Shown: positions 9,449 to 19,546 of the stretch, one piece after another
Layout: every line of letters begins with the position of its first letter
How positions within the stretch are numbered: the first letter of the stretch is position 1
Source: Bacteroidetes bacterium CG18_big_fil_WC_8_21_14_2_50_41_14
GTDB taxonomy: Bacteria; Bacteroidota; Bacteroidia; Bacteroidales; F082
DNA length: 61,715 nt
Assembly (NCBI GenBank): GCA_002771745.1
Contig: PCUL01000066.1
Location: forward strand, 22,026-83,740
Direction: 5' to 3'
Translations under genes and position numbers: made by a program
The notes under the pieces: model-generated
Told to the model about the DNA's origin: nothing
Databases searched by the model: none
Seen by the model: only the letters and a program-made list of their open reading frames with translations

Positions 9449-9480
9449 CCCGGTTTGATTGTTCAAGCCGGGATTTTTTT
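9449..9480 (+). terminator. Terminator of korAB
   Basis: A 10-bp stem, CCCGGTTTGA pairing with TCAAGCCGGG around a TTGT loop, is followed by ATTTTTTT. It lies 26 bases after the korB stop. Confidence 0.9.
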
Positions 9481-9537
9481 GTGGCATACACCCAATCAAA
9501 TTGGCTCAATACTTTTTCGTGCCAGCAGAATAAATCG

Positions 9538-9545
9538 TACTTTTG
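9538..9545 (+). promoter_or_regulatory. Candidate promoter -7 box for the lipoprotein gene
   Basis: TACTTTTG matches TAnnTTTG 32 bases before the ATG at 9578. The -33 region holds only a poor TTCG near 9515-9518. Confidence 0.45.
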
Positions 9546-9577
9546 TTCGTTTAAATATCATCGAAAAATCCTGAAAA

Positions 9578-10603
9578 ATGAATAAATATACCATTGGTTG
9601 CCTTTTTTCGTTAATGCTCATTTTTTTTGGCAGTTGTTCCACTGATGTTGATATGTATGCCGATTATAAAGACATCACCATTGTTTATGGAATAGCCGAT
9701 ATAGCTGACGATACCACATGGATTAAAATAACAAAAGCCTTTGCCGGACCGGGCAACGCTATTTTAATTGCAACGAATCCTGATTCAAGCAATTATCCCT
9801 ACAAACTTTCTGTCCAGCTAATTGGTACAAAAGCCGGTAGTGATGAACTACCTCCTGTTGTACTTGATACAATGACCATTCACAACAAACAAACTACAGA
9901 ATATATTGTTGACGATGCCGGAGATACCGTTGTTTTGCATCCTTTTTACGGGCCCAATCAGTTGATGTATTACACCGCCGAAAAATTGCTTGCCGATTAT
10001 ACCTATCGGCTAACGATTGATAACAAAGGAAAATTGATACAAGGAGAAACGCCTTTAATCCCTAATTTTTCGGTGAGCTACCCGGTTAACCGCATTTCAT
10101 TTCCCACCAATCCTGCGTTAGCCGATCCCGAAGTAAAATGGAAATCGATTAAAAACGGGAAGCGTTACGAAGTAGCCTTCACCTTCAATTATAAAGAGCT
10201 ATTGCCTGGTACATCAGATACCTTATTAAAAACTGTTGATTGGTTCTTAGGTACACGGGTATCCAATACCGTAGCAGGCAATGAAGATATGTCGATATCC
10301 TACTCAGGTCTCAACTTTTTTAACATGCTCAAAGACACGATCAAATCAATTCCTAATGTGCAGCGCTGGGCCGGATTGGTAGATATTCACATTGCAGCCG
10401 GGTCGCAGGTGCTGCAAACATTTCTCGATATAAATGGCGCTTCTGGCAGTTTGCTTGAAGAAGTCCCCTTGTATACCAATATGGATGGAGCCATAGGTAT
10501 TTTTGCCTCCCGGCATAATTCCATAAAATCTATCCGGCTTGCCGTGCTTACCGAGAGTGATTTGGTCAACAAATATGACCTCGGTTTTAAGCTGCCACAA
10601 TAG
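9578..10603 (+). CDS. Putative outer-membrane-associated lipoprotein of unknown function
   Basis: A 341-residue protein with a lipoprotein signal peptide: hydrophobic residues 8-17, then the lipobox FGSC with the modified cysteine at Cys20, then STDVDMYADYKD. The rest is a soluble, beta-rich sequence with no motif I can assign. Its general plan (Cys, short acidic linker, long extracytoplasmic domain) recalls the many Bacteroidota lipoproteins of DUF4249 type, but I cannot demonstrate membership. It is a single-gene unit between the korAB terminator and dnaK, both on the same strand. I do not recognise its function. Confidence 0.8.
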   Translation: MNKYTIGCLFSLMLIFFGSCSTDVDMYADYKDITIVYGIADIADDTTWIKITKAFAGPGNAILIATNPDSSNYPYKLSVQLIGTKAGSDELPPVVLDTMTIHNKQTTEYIVDDAGDTVVLHPFYGPNQLMYYTAEKLLADYTYRLTIDNKGKLIQGETPLIPNFSVSYPVNRISFPTNPALADPEVKWKSIKNGKRYEVAFTFNYKELLPGTSDTLLKTVDWFLGTRVSNTVAGNEDMSISYSGLNFFNMLKDTIKSIPNVQRWAGLVDIHIAAGSQVLQTFLDINGASGSLLEEVPLYTNMDGAIGIFASRHNSIKSIRLAVLTESDLVNKYDLGFKLPQ

Positions 10604-10807
10604 TGACTTAGTCCCCTTGCCTGATTGATCCTTTCTCACGAAGTTTACTTACGTCATGCTGCCTTTTTGTCACTGTGGAGATGATACAATGCAATTTAGG
10701 ACATTGTTTTTATAATGACTAATATTCATGTATTCAATAACATACCTATTTTTTGAGGATAATAAAAGGGACGCAGTTAAAATGGCTCATTTGTGTTTAC
10801 CTTGTTT

Positions 10808-10823
10808 TGGCACAATGATTGAG
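10808..10823 (+). promoter_or_regulatory. Sigma-54-like -24/-12 element upstream of dnaK
   Basis: TGGCACAATGATTGAG fits the sigma-54 consensus TGGCAC-N5-TTGC(A/T) in the -24 half, the spacing and the TTG of the -12 half; only the -12 GC is GA. It would place the start of transcription about 30 bases before the dnaK ATG. No TAnnTTTG box was found in the 260 bases upstream of dnaK, unlike most genes here. It could be coincidence or a heat-shock-specific element of this phylum. Confidence 0.4.
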
Positions 10824-10863
10824 TCTGGCAAGAAAACGTAGATAGAACCAAAAATAAAATAAC

Positions 10864-12783
10864 ATGGGAAAAATAATTGGAATTGACCTGGGAACAACCA
10901 ACTCTTGCGTAGCCGTAATGGAAGGCAATGAGCCGGTTGTTATTCCTAATAGTGAAGGACGCCGTACAACGCCTTCAATTGTAGCTTTTACTGATAACGG
11001 CGAACGCAAAGTTGGAGATCCTGCCAAACGACAAGCCATTACTAATCCAACGAGAACCGTTTCTTCGATCAAACGATTCATGGGCAACAAGTTCAACGAA
11101 ATGAGTGGCGAAATTAAACGGGCTTCATATAAAGTAATTAAAGGGGATAATGAAACCCCTCGCGTTAAAATTGAAGACAGAGAATATTCACCTCAGGAAA
11201 TATCAGCCATGGTACTTCAGAAAATGAAAAAAACGGCTGAGGATTATTTAGGTCATGCCGTTACCGAAGCGGTGATTACAGTGCCTGCTTATTTTGACGA
11301 TTCAGAACGTCAGGCTACCAAAGAAGCCGGTGAAATTGCAGGATTGATTGTTAGAAGAATCATCAATGAGCCTACAGCAGCAGCCCTGGCTTATGGACTG
11401 GATAAAAAGAAAGAAGACTCGAAAATAGCTGTTTATGACTTGGGCGGAGGTACATTTGATATTTCAATCCTGGAATTGGGTGACGGGGTTTTTGAAGTAA
11501 AATCGACCAACGGGAATACCCACCTGGGTGGTGATGATTTCGACCAGACCATCATCGATTGGTTGGCCGATGAATTTAAAAAAGACGAAGGCCTCGATTT
11601 AAAAAGAGACCCCATGGCATTGCAACGTTTGAAAGAAGCTGCTGAAAAGGCAAAAATCGAGCTTTCGAGTGCAACCGAAACTGAAATCAACCTACCCTAT
11701 ATTATGCCTGTGGATGGTGTCCCAAAGCACCTGGTGAAGAAACTCTCCCGTTCTAAATTTGAGCAGTTGGCCGACAAATTGATCCACGCCACTATCAAAC
11801 CTTGTGAAGATGCTATCCGCGATGCCGGCTTAAATGTAGCCGACATAGATGAGGTAATTCTGGTGGGAGGATCAACCCGTATTCCTGCCATTCAGGAATT
11901 GGTCAAGAAAATTTTTGGAAAAGAGCCTTCAAAAGGCGTTAATCCTGACGAAGTCGTTGCCTTGGGTGCTGCCATTCAGGGTGGTGTTTTAACCGGAGAA
12001 GTTAAGGATGTTCTGTTACTTGATGTCACCCCACTTACTTTGGGTATCGAAACAATGGGAGGCGTAATGACCAAGTTGATCGAAGCAAACACCACGATTC
12101 CTACCAAGAAATCAGAAGTGTTCTCAACAGCTTCTGATAACCAACCTTCTGTTGAAATCCATATCTTACAGGGCGAACGTCCCATGGCCAACCAAAATAA
12201 AAGCATCGGACGTTTCCACCTCGATGGTATACCACCTGCACCCCGGGGAATTCCACAAATTGAGGTTACTTTTGATATCGACTCCAATGGAATATTGAAT
12301 GTTTCGGCCAAAGACAAGGCTTCCGGTAAAACCCAGAGTATTCGAATTGAAGCCTCTTCAGGTTTGTCGGATGAAGAAATTAAAAGAATGAAAGCTGAAG
12401 CCGAAGCAAACGCAGATTCAGATAGAAAAGAGCGTGAACGGGTTGACAAACTCAACTCAGCTGATGCACTTATTTTTCAAACTGAAAAGCAATTGAAAGA
12501 GTTTGGTGACAAGGTACCTGCCGATAAAAAATCAGAAATTGAAACCGCACTCGAACAACTCCGCAACGCTCACAAATCTCAGGATTTAAACTCGGTGGAC
12601 GCAGCAATGGAACGGCTCAATGCTGTTTGGCAAAAGGCCAGCGAAGAAATGTACAAGGGAACCCAGGGCAATCCTCAACAGGAACAGCCCGGTGCCGCAC
12701 CCGGTGGGCAGGATGGTTCTTCTAAAAAATCAGGTGATGATGAGGTTACTGACGTTGACTTTGAGGAAGTTGACGAAAAATAG
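10864..12783 (+). CDS. dnaK: Hsp70 molecular chaperone DnaK
   Basis: ATP-dependent cytoplasmic chaperone. The 639 residues are a full-length Dna[18 protein letters not shown] at the N-terminus (ATP phosphate-binding loop), [14 protein letters not shown] and VGGSTRIPA in the nucleotide-binding domain, the linker [15 protein letters not shown], the substrate-binding domain, and the C-terminal disordered tail ending in [15 protein letters not shown], the acidic end characteristic of bacterial DnaK. No grpE or dnaJ lies beside it, so it is transcribed alone with its own terminator. Regulation may involve the -24/-12-like element described upstream. Confidence 0.98.
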   Translation: MGKIIGIDLGTTNSCVAVMEGNEPVVIPNSEGRRTTPSIVAFTDNGERKVGDPAKRQAITNPTRTVSSIKRFMGNKFNEMSGEIKRASYKVIKGDNETPRVKIEDREYSPQEISAMVLQKMKKTAEDYLGHAVTEAVITVPAYFDDSERQATKEAGEIAGLIVRRIINEPTAAALAYGLDKKKEDSKIAVYDLGGGTFDISILELGDGVFEVKSTNGNTHLGGDDFDQTIIDWLADEFKKDEGLDLKRDPMALQRLKEAAEKAKIELSSATETEINLPYIMPVDGVPKHLVKKLSRSKFEQLADKLIHATIKPCEDAIRDAGLNVADIDEVILVGGSTRIPAIQELVKKIFGKEPSKGVNPDEVVALGAAIQGGVLTGEVKDVLLLDVTPLTLGIETMGGVMTKLIEANTTIPTKKSEVFSTASDNQPSVEIHILQGERPMANQNKSIGRFHLDGIPPAPRGIPQIEVTFDIDSNGILNVSAKDKASGKTQSIRIEASSGLSDEEIKRMKAEAEANADSDRKERERVDKLNSADALIFQTEKQLKEFGDKVPADKKSEIETALEQLRNAHKSQDLNSVDAAMERLNAVWQKASEEMYKGTQGNPQQEQPGAAPGGQDGSSKKSGDDEVTDVDFEEVDEK

Positions 12784-12796
12784 AAATTCAGATTGT

Positions 12797-12831
12797 AAAA
12801 AAAGCCATCCCTGCGGGTGGCTTTTTTTTTT
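12797..12831 (+). terminator. Terminator of dnaK
   Basis: A stem GCCATCC/GGGTGGC (7 bp, one G-U) with a CTGC loop, preceded by A residues and followed by ten T residues. Confidence 0.92.
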
Positions 12832-12974
12832 GACATTTGTTTACGTTCACATTTTTATGAAATGCCGTAAAGCGTATGGTTTTTTTATTAACTTAGTCGG
12901 CTCGTTTCTATTATTCAATCCGATTATTAATAATCAGTTAATGAATAGGTAAACATGGGATATTTTATCATACA

Positions 12975-12982
12975 TAATTTTG
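12975..12982 (+). promoter_or_regulatory. Candidate promoter -7 box for the large LTD protein
   Basis: TAATTTTG matches TAnnTTTG, 41 bases before the ATG at 13023. I see no convincing -33 element. The rest of the 239-base gap after dnaK holds only the dnaK terminator and AT-rich sequence. Confidence 0.5.
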
Positions 12983-13022
12983 TAAATTAACAACAATACA
13001 ATAAACATTAAACTAATTTATT

Positions 13023-16000
13023 ATGAGAAATTTATTTACGTTTTTAAAGGTGTTTACGCTGCTAATTGCATTATCAGCTGCAATGCCAACCATTATGGCA
13101 CAAAATGCCTGGATTAACGAGTTGCATTACGATAATTCAGGCACTGATGTGAACGAATTTGTGGAGGTAGTTATCGAGAACCCGGGTAGCTATGCTTTGT
13201 CGGATTTTTCTGTTGACTTATATAACGGAAATGGGGGTGTTACCTATAATACTAAAACATTAGATGCCTTTACAGTTGGATCTACCATAGGTAATTTCAC
13301 TTTTTATACTTATGTATATCCGGTAAATGGCATCCAAAATGGAGCTCCTGATGGTCTTTCTTTAAGTTATCAGGCCGTCCTGATCCCGGGACAGTTTTTG
13401 AGCTATGAAGGCACCATCGTTGCGACTAATGGACCTGCATCTGGCCTTACATCAACTGACATTGGCGTTTCAGAAGGAGGTGCCGGCCCAGGAGAGTCGT
13501 TGCAATTAGGCGGAGGCGGAACCATATACAGTGATTTTGCCTGGCAAAATTCATTAGCCGAAACTCCGGGTTTGGAAAATAACAACCAAAGTATTGGCGG
13601 AGTTGCTCCTCCGGTACCTGTTGCCATTTATTATGAGCCTTTTGATGCCGATCTCGGTCAAACTACCACTTTTAGTGTTATTGGAGCCCAGGTGTGGGGA
13701 TATGCTGCTTTCGGTAACCCTCCGGGATGTTCTGCCATGAATGGCTATGATGGTGGCGCGCAGGACAACGAAGACTGGTTAATTACCAATGCAATCAATT
13801 GTACAAATTATACCAATATTACCCTTTCGTTCGACCATGCTCGAAACTACGCCGACAATGCAGGATTATCCGTGCTGATTTCGACCAATTATGATGGAAC
13901 AGGGAATCCTAATAGTTTTACATGGACCGATCTAACCAGTCAGTTTACATTTCCTGCAACAGGTAGTTGGTCGTTTATTGATGCAGGTACTGTCGACATC
14001 AATGCAAATGTTGGAGCTGCAACTTACATTGCATTTAAATACCTCAGCACTACTACTGGTGCATCAACGTGGGAAGTGGACAATATTACTGTTTCGGGTG
14101 ACTTTAATCTTCAAATAAATATTGCTGGTTCCTTCAACGGATGGAATTCAGCCGATCCTGCATACGCTTTGACTTTAAATGCAAATGGATTGGCAGAACT
14201 TACCCATAGCCTGGATGCCGGAACAAATGAATACAAAGTAGTTGAAGATGGTAACTGGTATCCTGGTAACAACCAGGTGATTACACTTGCTGCAACCACC
14301 GATATTACCTGGAAATACAACTATGATGCAAACCTGGTTTCGCATACGCTTCCTGTTGTGGCAGGAGACTTTTTTACGGCTATTGGTGGTTCAAACTGGG
14401 ATCCAACTGAATTGATGGGTGAAATGAGTGACCCCGAAGGTGATGACATCTTCACCTTGGTGTTAACGATTCCAGCCGGGAATTATCAAGGCAAGGTTAC
14501 ATTAAATCACAACTGGGATCAAAGCACCGGAGGAAATGTATCTTTTATTACAGATGGCGTTAACCCTACCACTTTTACTTATGACTTTCCTAACAACACT
14601 ACCACCATCAGCGGCCCACCACCACCAACAGCATTAATCACTTTTATTGTTGATGATGCTACTGGTAAAAACTACGATGGTTTTGCCCTCAAAGGAAGTT
14701 GGGATGCCAATGGACAGTACGACCCAAGCTGGGGAGGTGGAGCAGAGCATTCTGCTTTTTATGATGATGGAACTAATGGTGATGCCCTAGCAGGTGACCA
14801 TATCTGGACCTGCCAACAAGAACTTGTTGTAGATGGCGGAGCCAATTCATGGGAATGGGGTGTAAACGATTCGGAAGGTAACTGGATTGCCGGTAACTGG
14901 GGATTTACAGTTCCTAACCAAACTCCTCAGACTTTGAGTTGGACAGTTCCTGTTACACCGGCACTGGTGATTAATGAAATTATGTATAACTCTACTGGCT
15001 CTGACGAAGAGTGGGTTGAATTATACAACAATACAGATCAGCCAATGAGTCTGGAAAACTGGAAACTGCTTGATAATGATGCTGTTCACACGCCCATCAC
15101 CATTCCTGCAGGTTATACCATTGATGCTTATGGTTATTTTACCATTGAAGTAGCTACTAGTGGTGCTTTCCCATTTACACCTGATTATGATGGAAGCGGT
15201 AACTTTAATTTTACCAATACAAACGATGTAGTTCGGTTATACAATGCAAGTGGTATTTTAATTGATATCGTCAGTTTTGGTGATAGTGACCCATGGCCAA
15301 CCAGCCCTGACGGTTATGGACCATCTCTTTCGTTGTTTCACCCCGATCTGGATAATGCTTTACCAGAAAGCTGGAGAGGCAGTAACGAAGATGGCGGTAC
15401 CCCTGGCACAATAAACTTCCCGATTAATATTGTAACTCCCAATGGTGGCGAAACCATCGAACAGGGAAGCAGCTATGTTATTACCTGGACAGTTGAAGGT
15501 TGGGATGGAAGTGTTGATATCAATCTTATTAGAGAAGGACAGAATCCGATTCTCCTGGTATCAAATCTACCGGTTGCAAATCAATCGTTTACCTGGAACG
15601 TGTTTTCTACCGTTGACCCCGCAACCGATTATAAGATTTTAATCTCCGAAACCACCGGCGGCAGTCCATCTGATGAAAGCGATGATTACTTCTCAATTAC
15701 TGCACAAGTTATTGTTCCTGAGATTGTAATTACCGAAATCATGTACAATCCGCCTGAATCAGGAAACGATTCTTTAGAGTTCATCGAACTTTATAACAAT
15801 GGTGCTGATGCGATCGATTTAACAGGTTTCATTTTTTCAAAAGGAGTCGATTTTATTTTTCCGGCCATCACCATCTTACCTGAATCGTATGTGTTGGTTT
15901 CAATTAACTCAGCTGCCATGCTGTCGACCTTTGGTGTAACTGCAGAGCAATGGACCAGTGGAGCATTGAGCAATAGTGGTGAAGAACTCGAATTGCAGGA

Positions 16001-17645
16001 TGCTTTAGGCAATGTGGTTGATTATGTATCATTTAGCGATGCATTACCGTGGGATACTTTGGCTGATGGATACGGTCCATCATTAACGCTTTGTAATCCT
16101 AACGTAGACAATGCTATTGCTGAAAACTGGACACATTCCATACATTTCGCTGCCATAAATGTTGCCGGTGATAGTATCTGGGCAACTCCCGGGATGGCAT
16201 GCGACGATGCCATACTTGTTGATTTTTCTGGTGCGCCAACTCAGGTTGGGCTTGGTGGAAGTGTCGTGTTTACCGATCTTTCGTTTGGTTCAATAACTCA
16301 ATGGACATGGATATTTGAAGGTGGAACTCCTGATACCTGGGATGGACAAACACCACCCGCTATTTTTTACAATGAGGTGGGTTCTTGGGATGTAACCCTT
16401 TCAGTGTCTGATGGTACCATCACCACTGAATTATTAAAAACAGATTATATCACTGTTGAAGAATTGCCTGCTCCATTTAATTTGATGGCTGAAGTGGGTC
16501 CATTTGATGACGTGCAACTCTCCTGGAATGGTACAGTTTCAGAAGGTTTTTCAGATGATTTTGAATCATACGAAGATTTTGTGATTGATTTTGCCCCCTG
16601 GACAAATCTGGATGTTGACGGTAGCCCCACCTATGGAATGACAGGTATTGACTGGCCAAATGTTTATTCTGAACAGTCATTCATCATCTTCAACCCATCG
16701 CAGACAACTCCTGCCGTTACAGACATTATTCCGCATTCAGGTGATAAACTGGCAGCGTGCTTTGCCGCTACAGCACCACCAAATAACGACTGGCTCATAA
16801 CTCCTGAAGTAAATATTGCCGATGGTTTTATGCTGAAATTCTGGGCAAAATCTTATACCGATCAATACGGACTCGAAAGGTTTAAAGTGGGTGTTTCAAC
16901 CACCGGGCTCAACCCTTCTGATTTCACCATCATTTCGGAAGGTGCTTATGTTGAGGCTCCTGTTGCCGATTGGGCCGAATTTTCATATGATCTGAGTGCT
17001 TATGCAGGACAGAATGTATACGTTGGGATTCAGTGTGTTTCAAATGACGCATTTATTCTTCTGGTAGATGATTTCACCATTGGAGCTACCAAATCTACCA
17101 TCGCTTATAACCCAACCCAACCCGTGATTGGCAAAGCAATTAAAAATATCAGTTTCACTACACAACCAAATTCACATCCGGCTGCAACTGTGAAATCCTC
17201 ACGTAGCATAGCAGCCGAATTGCTTGGATTCAATGTTTATCGCGATGATGTTCAGATCAACTCTGCTCTTGTAACAGAAACTACCTATCATGATCCAATG
17301 CCTGCTATTGGCACACACGATTATTATGTTACCTCTGTTTACACAGAAGGTGAGTCTGGTCCATCGAATGTGGTTACCATCCTGATTACCGGTATCAGCG
17401 ACAATCAATCTGAATCAGTTACGGTATATCCTAATCCAACTGACGGACTCTTTACCATCAATATGCCAGGCATCGCCGATGCTGCAATCATGGTTACTGA
17501 CATCACAGGTAAAGTGGTTTTCAACGAACATGCAGTTTCCGGGTCAGAATTTAACCTGACCGGATTGGAAAAGGGATTGTATTTTATCCGGATTCAGGAT
17601 CAGATGTCAAAACAATCGTTGGTTAAGAAATTGTTAGTCTACTAA
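13023..17645 (+). CDS. Large multidomain T9SS-secreted protein with lamin-tail domains
   Basis: A 1540-residue cell-surface or secreted protein. A signal peptide (1-26) ends MPTIMA before QNAWINELHYDN. Approximate domains: lamin-tail domain (LTD) 27-200; choice-of-anchor-J-like jelly roll 203-360; two carbohydrate-binding-like or early-set beta domains 363-540 (first motif GSFNGWNSADPAY); another beta domain 540-640; LTD 645-790 (VINEIMYNS); a Ser/Thr-rich-anchor-type beta domain 800-890 (PNGGETIEQG); LTD 900-1060 (VITEIMYNPP); PKD 1065-1150; a second choice-of-anchor-J/cleaved-adhesin domain 1175-1360; and a T9SS type A sorting domain from about 1465 (VYPNPTDGLF) to the end. No catalytic motif is visible; an adhesive or glycan-binding role is inferred. 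The first 200 residues resemble the next gene, indicating duplication. Confidence 0.85.
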   Translation: MRNLFTFLKVFTLLIALSAAMPTIMAQNAWINELHYDNSGTDVNEFVEVVIENPGSYALSDFSVDLYNGNGGVTYNTKTLDAFTVGSTIGNFTFYTYVYPVNGIQNGAPDGLSLSYQAVLIPGQFLSYEGTIVATNGPASGLTSTDIGVSEGGAGPGESLQLGGGGTIYSDFAWQNSLAETPGLENNNQSIGGVAPPVPVAIYYEPFDADLGQTTTFSVIGAQVWGYAAFGNPPGCSAMNGYDGGAQDNEDWLITNAINCTNYTNITLSFDHARNYADNAGLSVLISTNYDGTGNPNSFTWTDLTSQFTFPATGSWSFIDAGTVDINANVGAATYIAFKYLSTTTGASTWEVDNITVSGDFNLQINIAGSFNGWNSADPAYALTLNANGLAELTHSLDAGTNEYKVVEDGNWYPGNNQVITLAATTDITWKYNYDANLVSHTLPVVAGDFFTAIGGSNWDPTELMGEMSDPEGDDIFTLVLTIPAGNYQGKVTLNHNWDQSTGGNVSFITDGVNPTTFTYDFPNNTTTISGPPPPTALITFIVDDATGKNYDGFALKGSWDANGQYDPSWGGGAEHSAFYDDGTNGDALAGDHIWTCQQELVVDGGANSWEWGVNDSEGNWIAGNWGFTVPNQTPQTLSWTVPVTPALVINEIMYNSTGSDEEWVELYNNTDQPMSLENWKLLDNDAVHTPITIPAGYTIDAYGYFTIEVATSGAFPFTPDYDGSGNFNFTNTNDVVRLYNASGILIDIVSFGDSDPWPTSPDGYGPSLSLFHPDLDNALPESWRGSNEDGGTPGTINFPINIVTPNGGETIEQGSSYVITWTVEGWDGSVDINLIREGQNPILLVSNLPVANQSFTWNVFSTVDPATDYKILISETTGGSPSDESDDYFSITAQVIVPEIVITEIMYNPPESGNDSLEFIELYNNGADAIDLTGFIFSKGVDFIFPAITILPESYVLVSINSAAMLSTFGVTAEQWTSGALSNSGEELELQDALGNVVDYVSFSDALPWDTLADGYGPSLTLCNPNVDNAIAENWTHSIHFAAINVAGDSIWATPGMACDDAILVDFSGAPTQVGLGGSVVFTDLSFGSITQWTWIFEGGTPDTWDGQTPPAIFYNEVGSWDVTLSVSDGTITTELLKTDYITVEELPAPFNLMAEVGPFDDVQLSWNGTVSEGFSDDFESYEDFVIDFAPWTNLDVDGSPTYGMTGIDWPNVYSEQSFIIFNPSQTTPAVTDIIPHSGDKLAACFAATAPPNNDWLITPEVNIADGFMLKFWAKSYTDQYGLERFKVGVSTTGLNPSDFTIISEGAYVEAPVADWAEFSYDLSAYAGQNVYVGIQCVSNDAFILLVDDFTIGATKSTIAYNPTQPVIGKAIKNISFTTQPNSHPAATVKSSRSIAAELLGFNVYRDDVQINSALVTETTYHDPMPAIGTHDYYVTSVYTEGESGPSNVVTILITGISDNQSESVTVYPNPTDGLFTINMPGIADAAIMVTDITGKVVFNEHAVSGSEFNLTGLEKGLYFIRIQDQMSKQSLVKKLLVY

Positions 17646-17670
17646 CAATTTATTTATGAATAAATAAATC

Positions 17671-17712
17671 AATAACCAGGCATTTATACTTTAGTAGGAA
17701 TGCCTGGTTATT
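17671..17712 (+). terminator. Perfect 13-bp hairpin between the two LTD genes
   Basis: AATAACCAGGCAT and ATGCCTGGTTATT are perfect inverted arms around a 16-base loop. There is no long T run afterwards (TAATGAAAT), so it may be a weak terminator or an RNA-stabilising hairpin. It lies 25 bases after the first LTD gene and 36 before the second. Confidence 0.55.
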
Positions 17713-17748
17713 AATGAAATAAACTTTAATACGAAAATATCGATTATC

Positions 17749-19410
17749 ATGAAAAAAAAATATTTTTCCTTCGCCCTGGTTGCACTACTCTTTGGATTTG
17801 GAGTTGCCCAGGCACAAAATGCCTGGATTAACGAACTTCATTACGACAATATTGGAACCGACGCTGGTGAGTTTGTTGAGATTGTGATTGAAAATCCGGG
17901 AAGTTATGCTTTGTCTGATTTTGCAATTACCTTATACAATGGAAACAGTGGTGGTTTATATGACAGCCAAACGGTAGATAATTTTACAGTAGGCACTGTA
18001 TCTGGCAACTTTACCATTTATACCTGGATGCCTGCCAGTATCCAGAATGGGGCACCCGATGGACTTTCATTAAGCTATCAGGGAACAGTAATTTCAGGTC
18101 AATTTCTGAGTTATGAAGGTACTTTAACTGCAACAGACGGACCAGCAGTTGGTCTTACTTCTACTGATATGGGAGTTACTGAAGACAGCGCTCCGGTTGG
18201 CGAATCATTGCAATTGCTGGGAGTTGGAACGTCCTATGAAGATTTTGCCTGGCAGATGCCGGCCGCTTCCACACAGGGAAATGTAAATAACAGTCAGAGT
18301 TTTGGCGGTTCTCTCGATCCGGAACCAACCAATTACCCAACCGCTTTTAATGCCATAGCCAATGAATTAAGCATTAACTTAAGCTGGACTGATGCCATAG
18401 GAGCTCAGCTGCCAAGAGCCTATCTGATTCAGGGAGTAAAGCCGGGTGTAACCGCAACGGCTCCTGTGGATGGTGTTCCGGTGGCTGAAGACCTTGACTG
18501 GTCGGATGGAATTGCAACTATTAATGTAAATTATGGTGTGGAAGCAGCTGTTTTCTCCACTTTACTGGGCTCAATGGAGTATTCATTTTACATCTACCCC
18601 TATACCAATGCTGGTGCCAATATTGATTATAAAACTGATGGAACCGTTCCTGTGGCAACTGCTACTACCGTAAATGCTACGGTAATCAGTTTTGAAGATT
18701 TTGCCACAGGACTAGGCGTTTGGATCCCTTATAATGTACTGGGAGAACAGGTATGGATAGGATCAAGCTATGGTGGTATCACTTTCGCCAAAATGAGCGG
18801 ATATGCAGGTGTTGCCTTCGCCAATGAAGATTGGTTGATTTCGCCTCAGATGGATCTGGATCTTTATGAAGATATCAACTTTAGTTTTAGCACTGCGGCC
18901 AATTATTCCGGGCCTGCATTGCAGTTATACTATTCGCAGGATTACGATGGAGCTGGCGATCCAAATGATTTTACCTGGATTGAAATTACCGATCAGGCTG
19001 ACTGGTCAGGACTCTCCTTCCTGTGGGTTGAATCGGGTGATGTCTCCCTGGATGCTTATGCTTCTTCTTCCTTCTATCTGGCTTATAAGTTTACTTCGAC
19101 AGATATTGAATCAGCCACCTGGGAGGTGACCAATTGTTTGGTTATGGGTGTTCTGAAGACAGGCATTCAGCAAAATGACGTCGTTGACCTTGTGGTATAT
19201 CCAAACCCTGCATCCAATCAGGTTACTGTGTTAGCAGATGAAGATGCTCAGGTCATGATCATTAACCTGATGGGACAAACTGTTAAAACTGTTCCGGTGG
19301 TGAAAGGGGCAAATCCAATTGCACTCACCGACTTGACCAATGGTATGTATTTGGTTAAAATTGACTACAAAAATGGAACTACAGCCGTTAATCGTTTGAT
19401 GGTTAAATAG
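17749..19410 (+). CDS. T9SS-secreted lamin-tail-domain protein, paralogue of the upstream gene
   Basis: A 553-residue secreted protein. The signal peptide (1-23) ends VAQAQ just before NAWINELHYDN. Residues 24-190 form a lamin-tail domain closely similar to that of the 1540-residue neighbour, sharing ENPGSYALSDF, IQNGAPDGLSLSYQ and GQFLSYEGT. Residues about 195-310 are a fibronectin-III-like region, 315-465 a choice-of-anchor-J-like domain (NEDWLISPQMD), and 475-553 a T9SS type A sorting domain (VYPNPASNQVTV). It is effectively a short version of the upstream protein: LTD, jelly roll and sorting domain without the central modules. No enzymatic motif is seen. Confidence 0.86.
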   Translation: MKKKYFSFALVALLFGFGVAQAQNAWINELHYDNIGTDAGEFVEIVIENPGSYALSDFAITLYNGNSGGLYDSQTVDNFTVGTVSGNFTIYTWMPASIQNGAPDGLSLSYQGTVISGQFLSYEGTLTATDGPAVGLTSTDMGVTEDSAPVGESLQLLGVGTSYEDFAWQMPAASTQGNVNNSQSFGGSLDPEPTNYPTAFNAIANELSINLSWTDAIGAQLPRAYLIQGVKPGVTATAPVDGVPVAEDLDWSDGIATINVNYGVEAAVFSTLLGSMEYSFYIYPYTNAGANIDYKTDGTVPVATATTVNATVISFEDFATGLGVWIPYNVLGEQVWIGSSYGGITFAKMSGYAGVAFANEDWLISPQMDLDLYEDINFSFSTAANYSGPALQLYYSQDYDGAGDPNDFTWIEITDQADWSGLSFLWVESGDVSLDAYASSSFYLAYKFTSTDIESATWEVTNCLVMGVLKTGIQQNDVVDLVVYPNPASNQVTVLADEDAQVMIINLMGQTVKTVPVVKGANPIALTDLTNGMYLVKIDYKNGTTAVNRLMVK

Positions 19411-19432
19411 TTTGTAAGATTGATACATACAG

Positions 19433-19461
19433 GCCCGCCCTTGAAAAAGAGCGGGCTTTTT
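19433..19461 (+). terminator. Terminator after the second LTD gene
   Basis: GCCCGC pairs with GCGGGC, with CTT/AAG extending the stem inside, and is followed by five T residues. Confidence 0.85.
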
Positions 19462-19546
19462 GTTGGTATGAATTTTGGTTAATCTTCCTGTTTTTTTTTA
19501 TACTTTTAATCGTCTAATTTCGTTACCACAAACAAATGCGATCATC

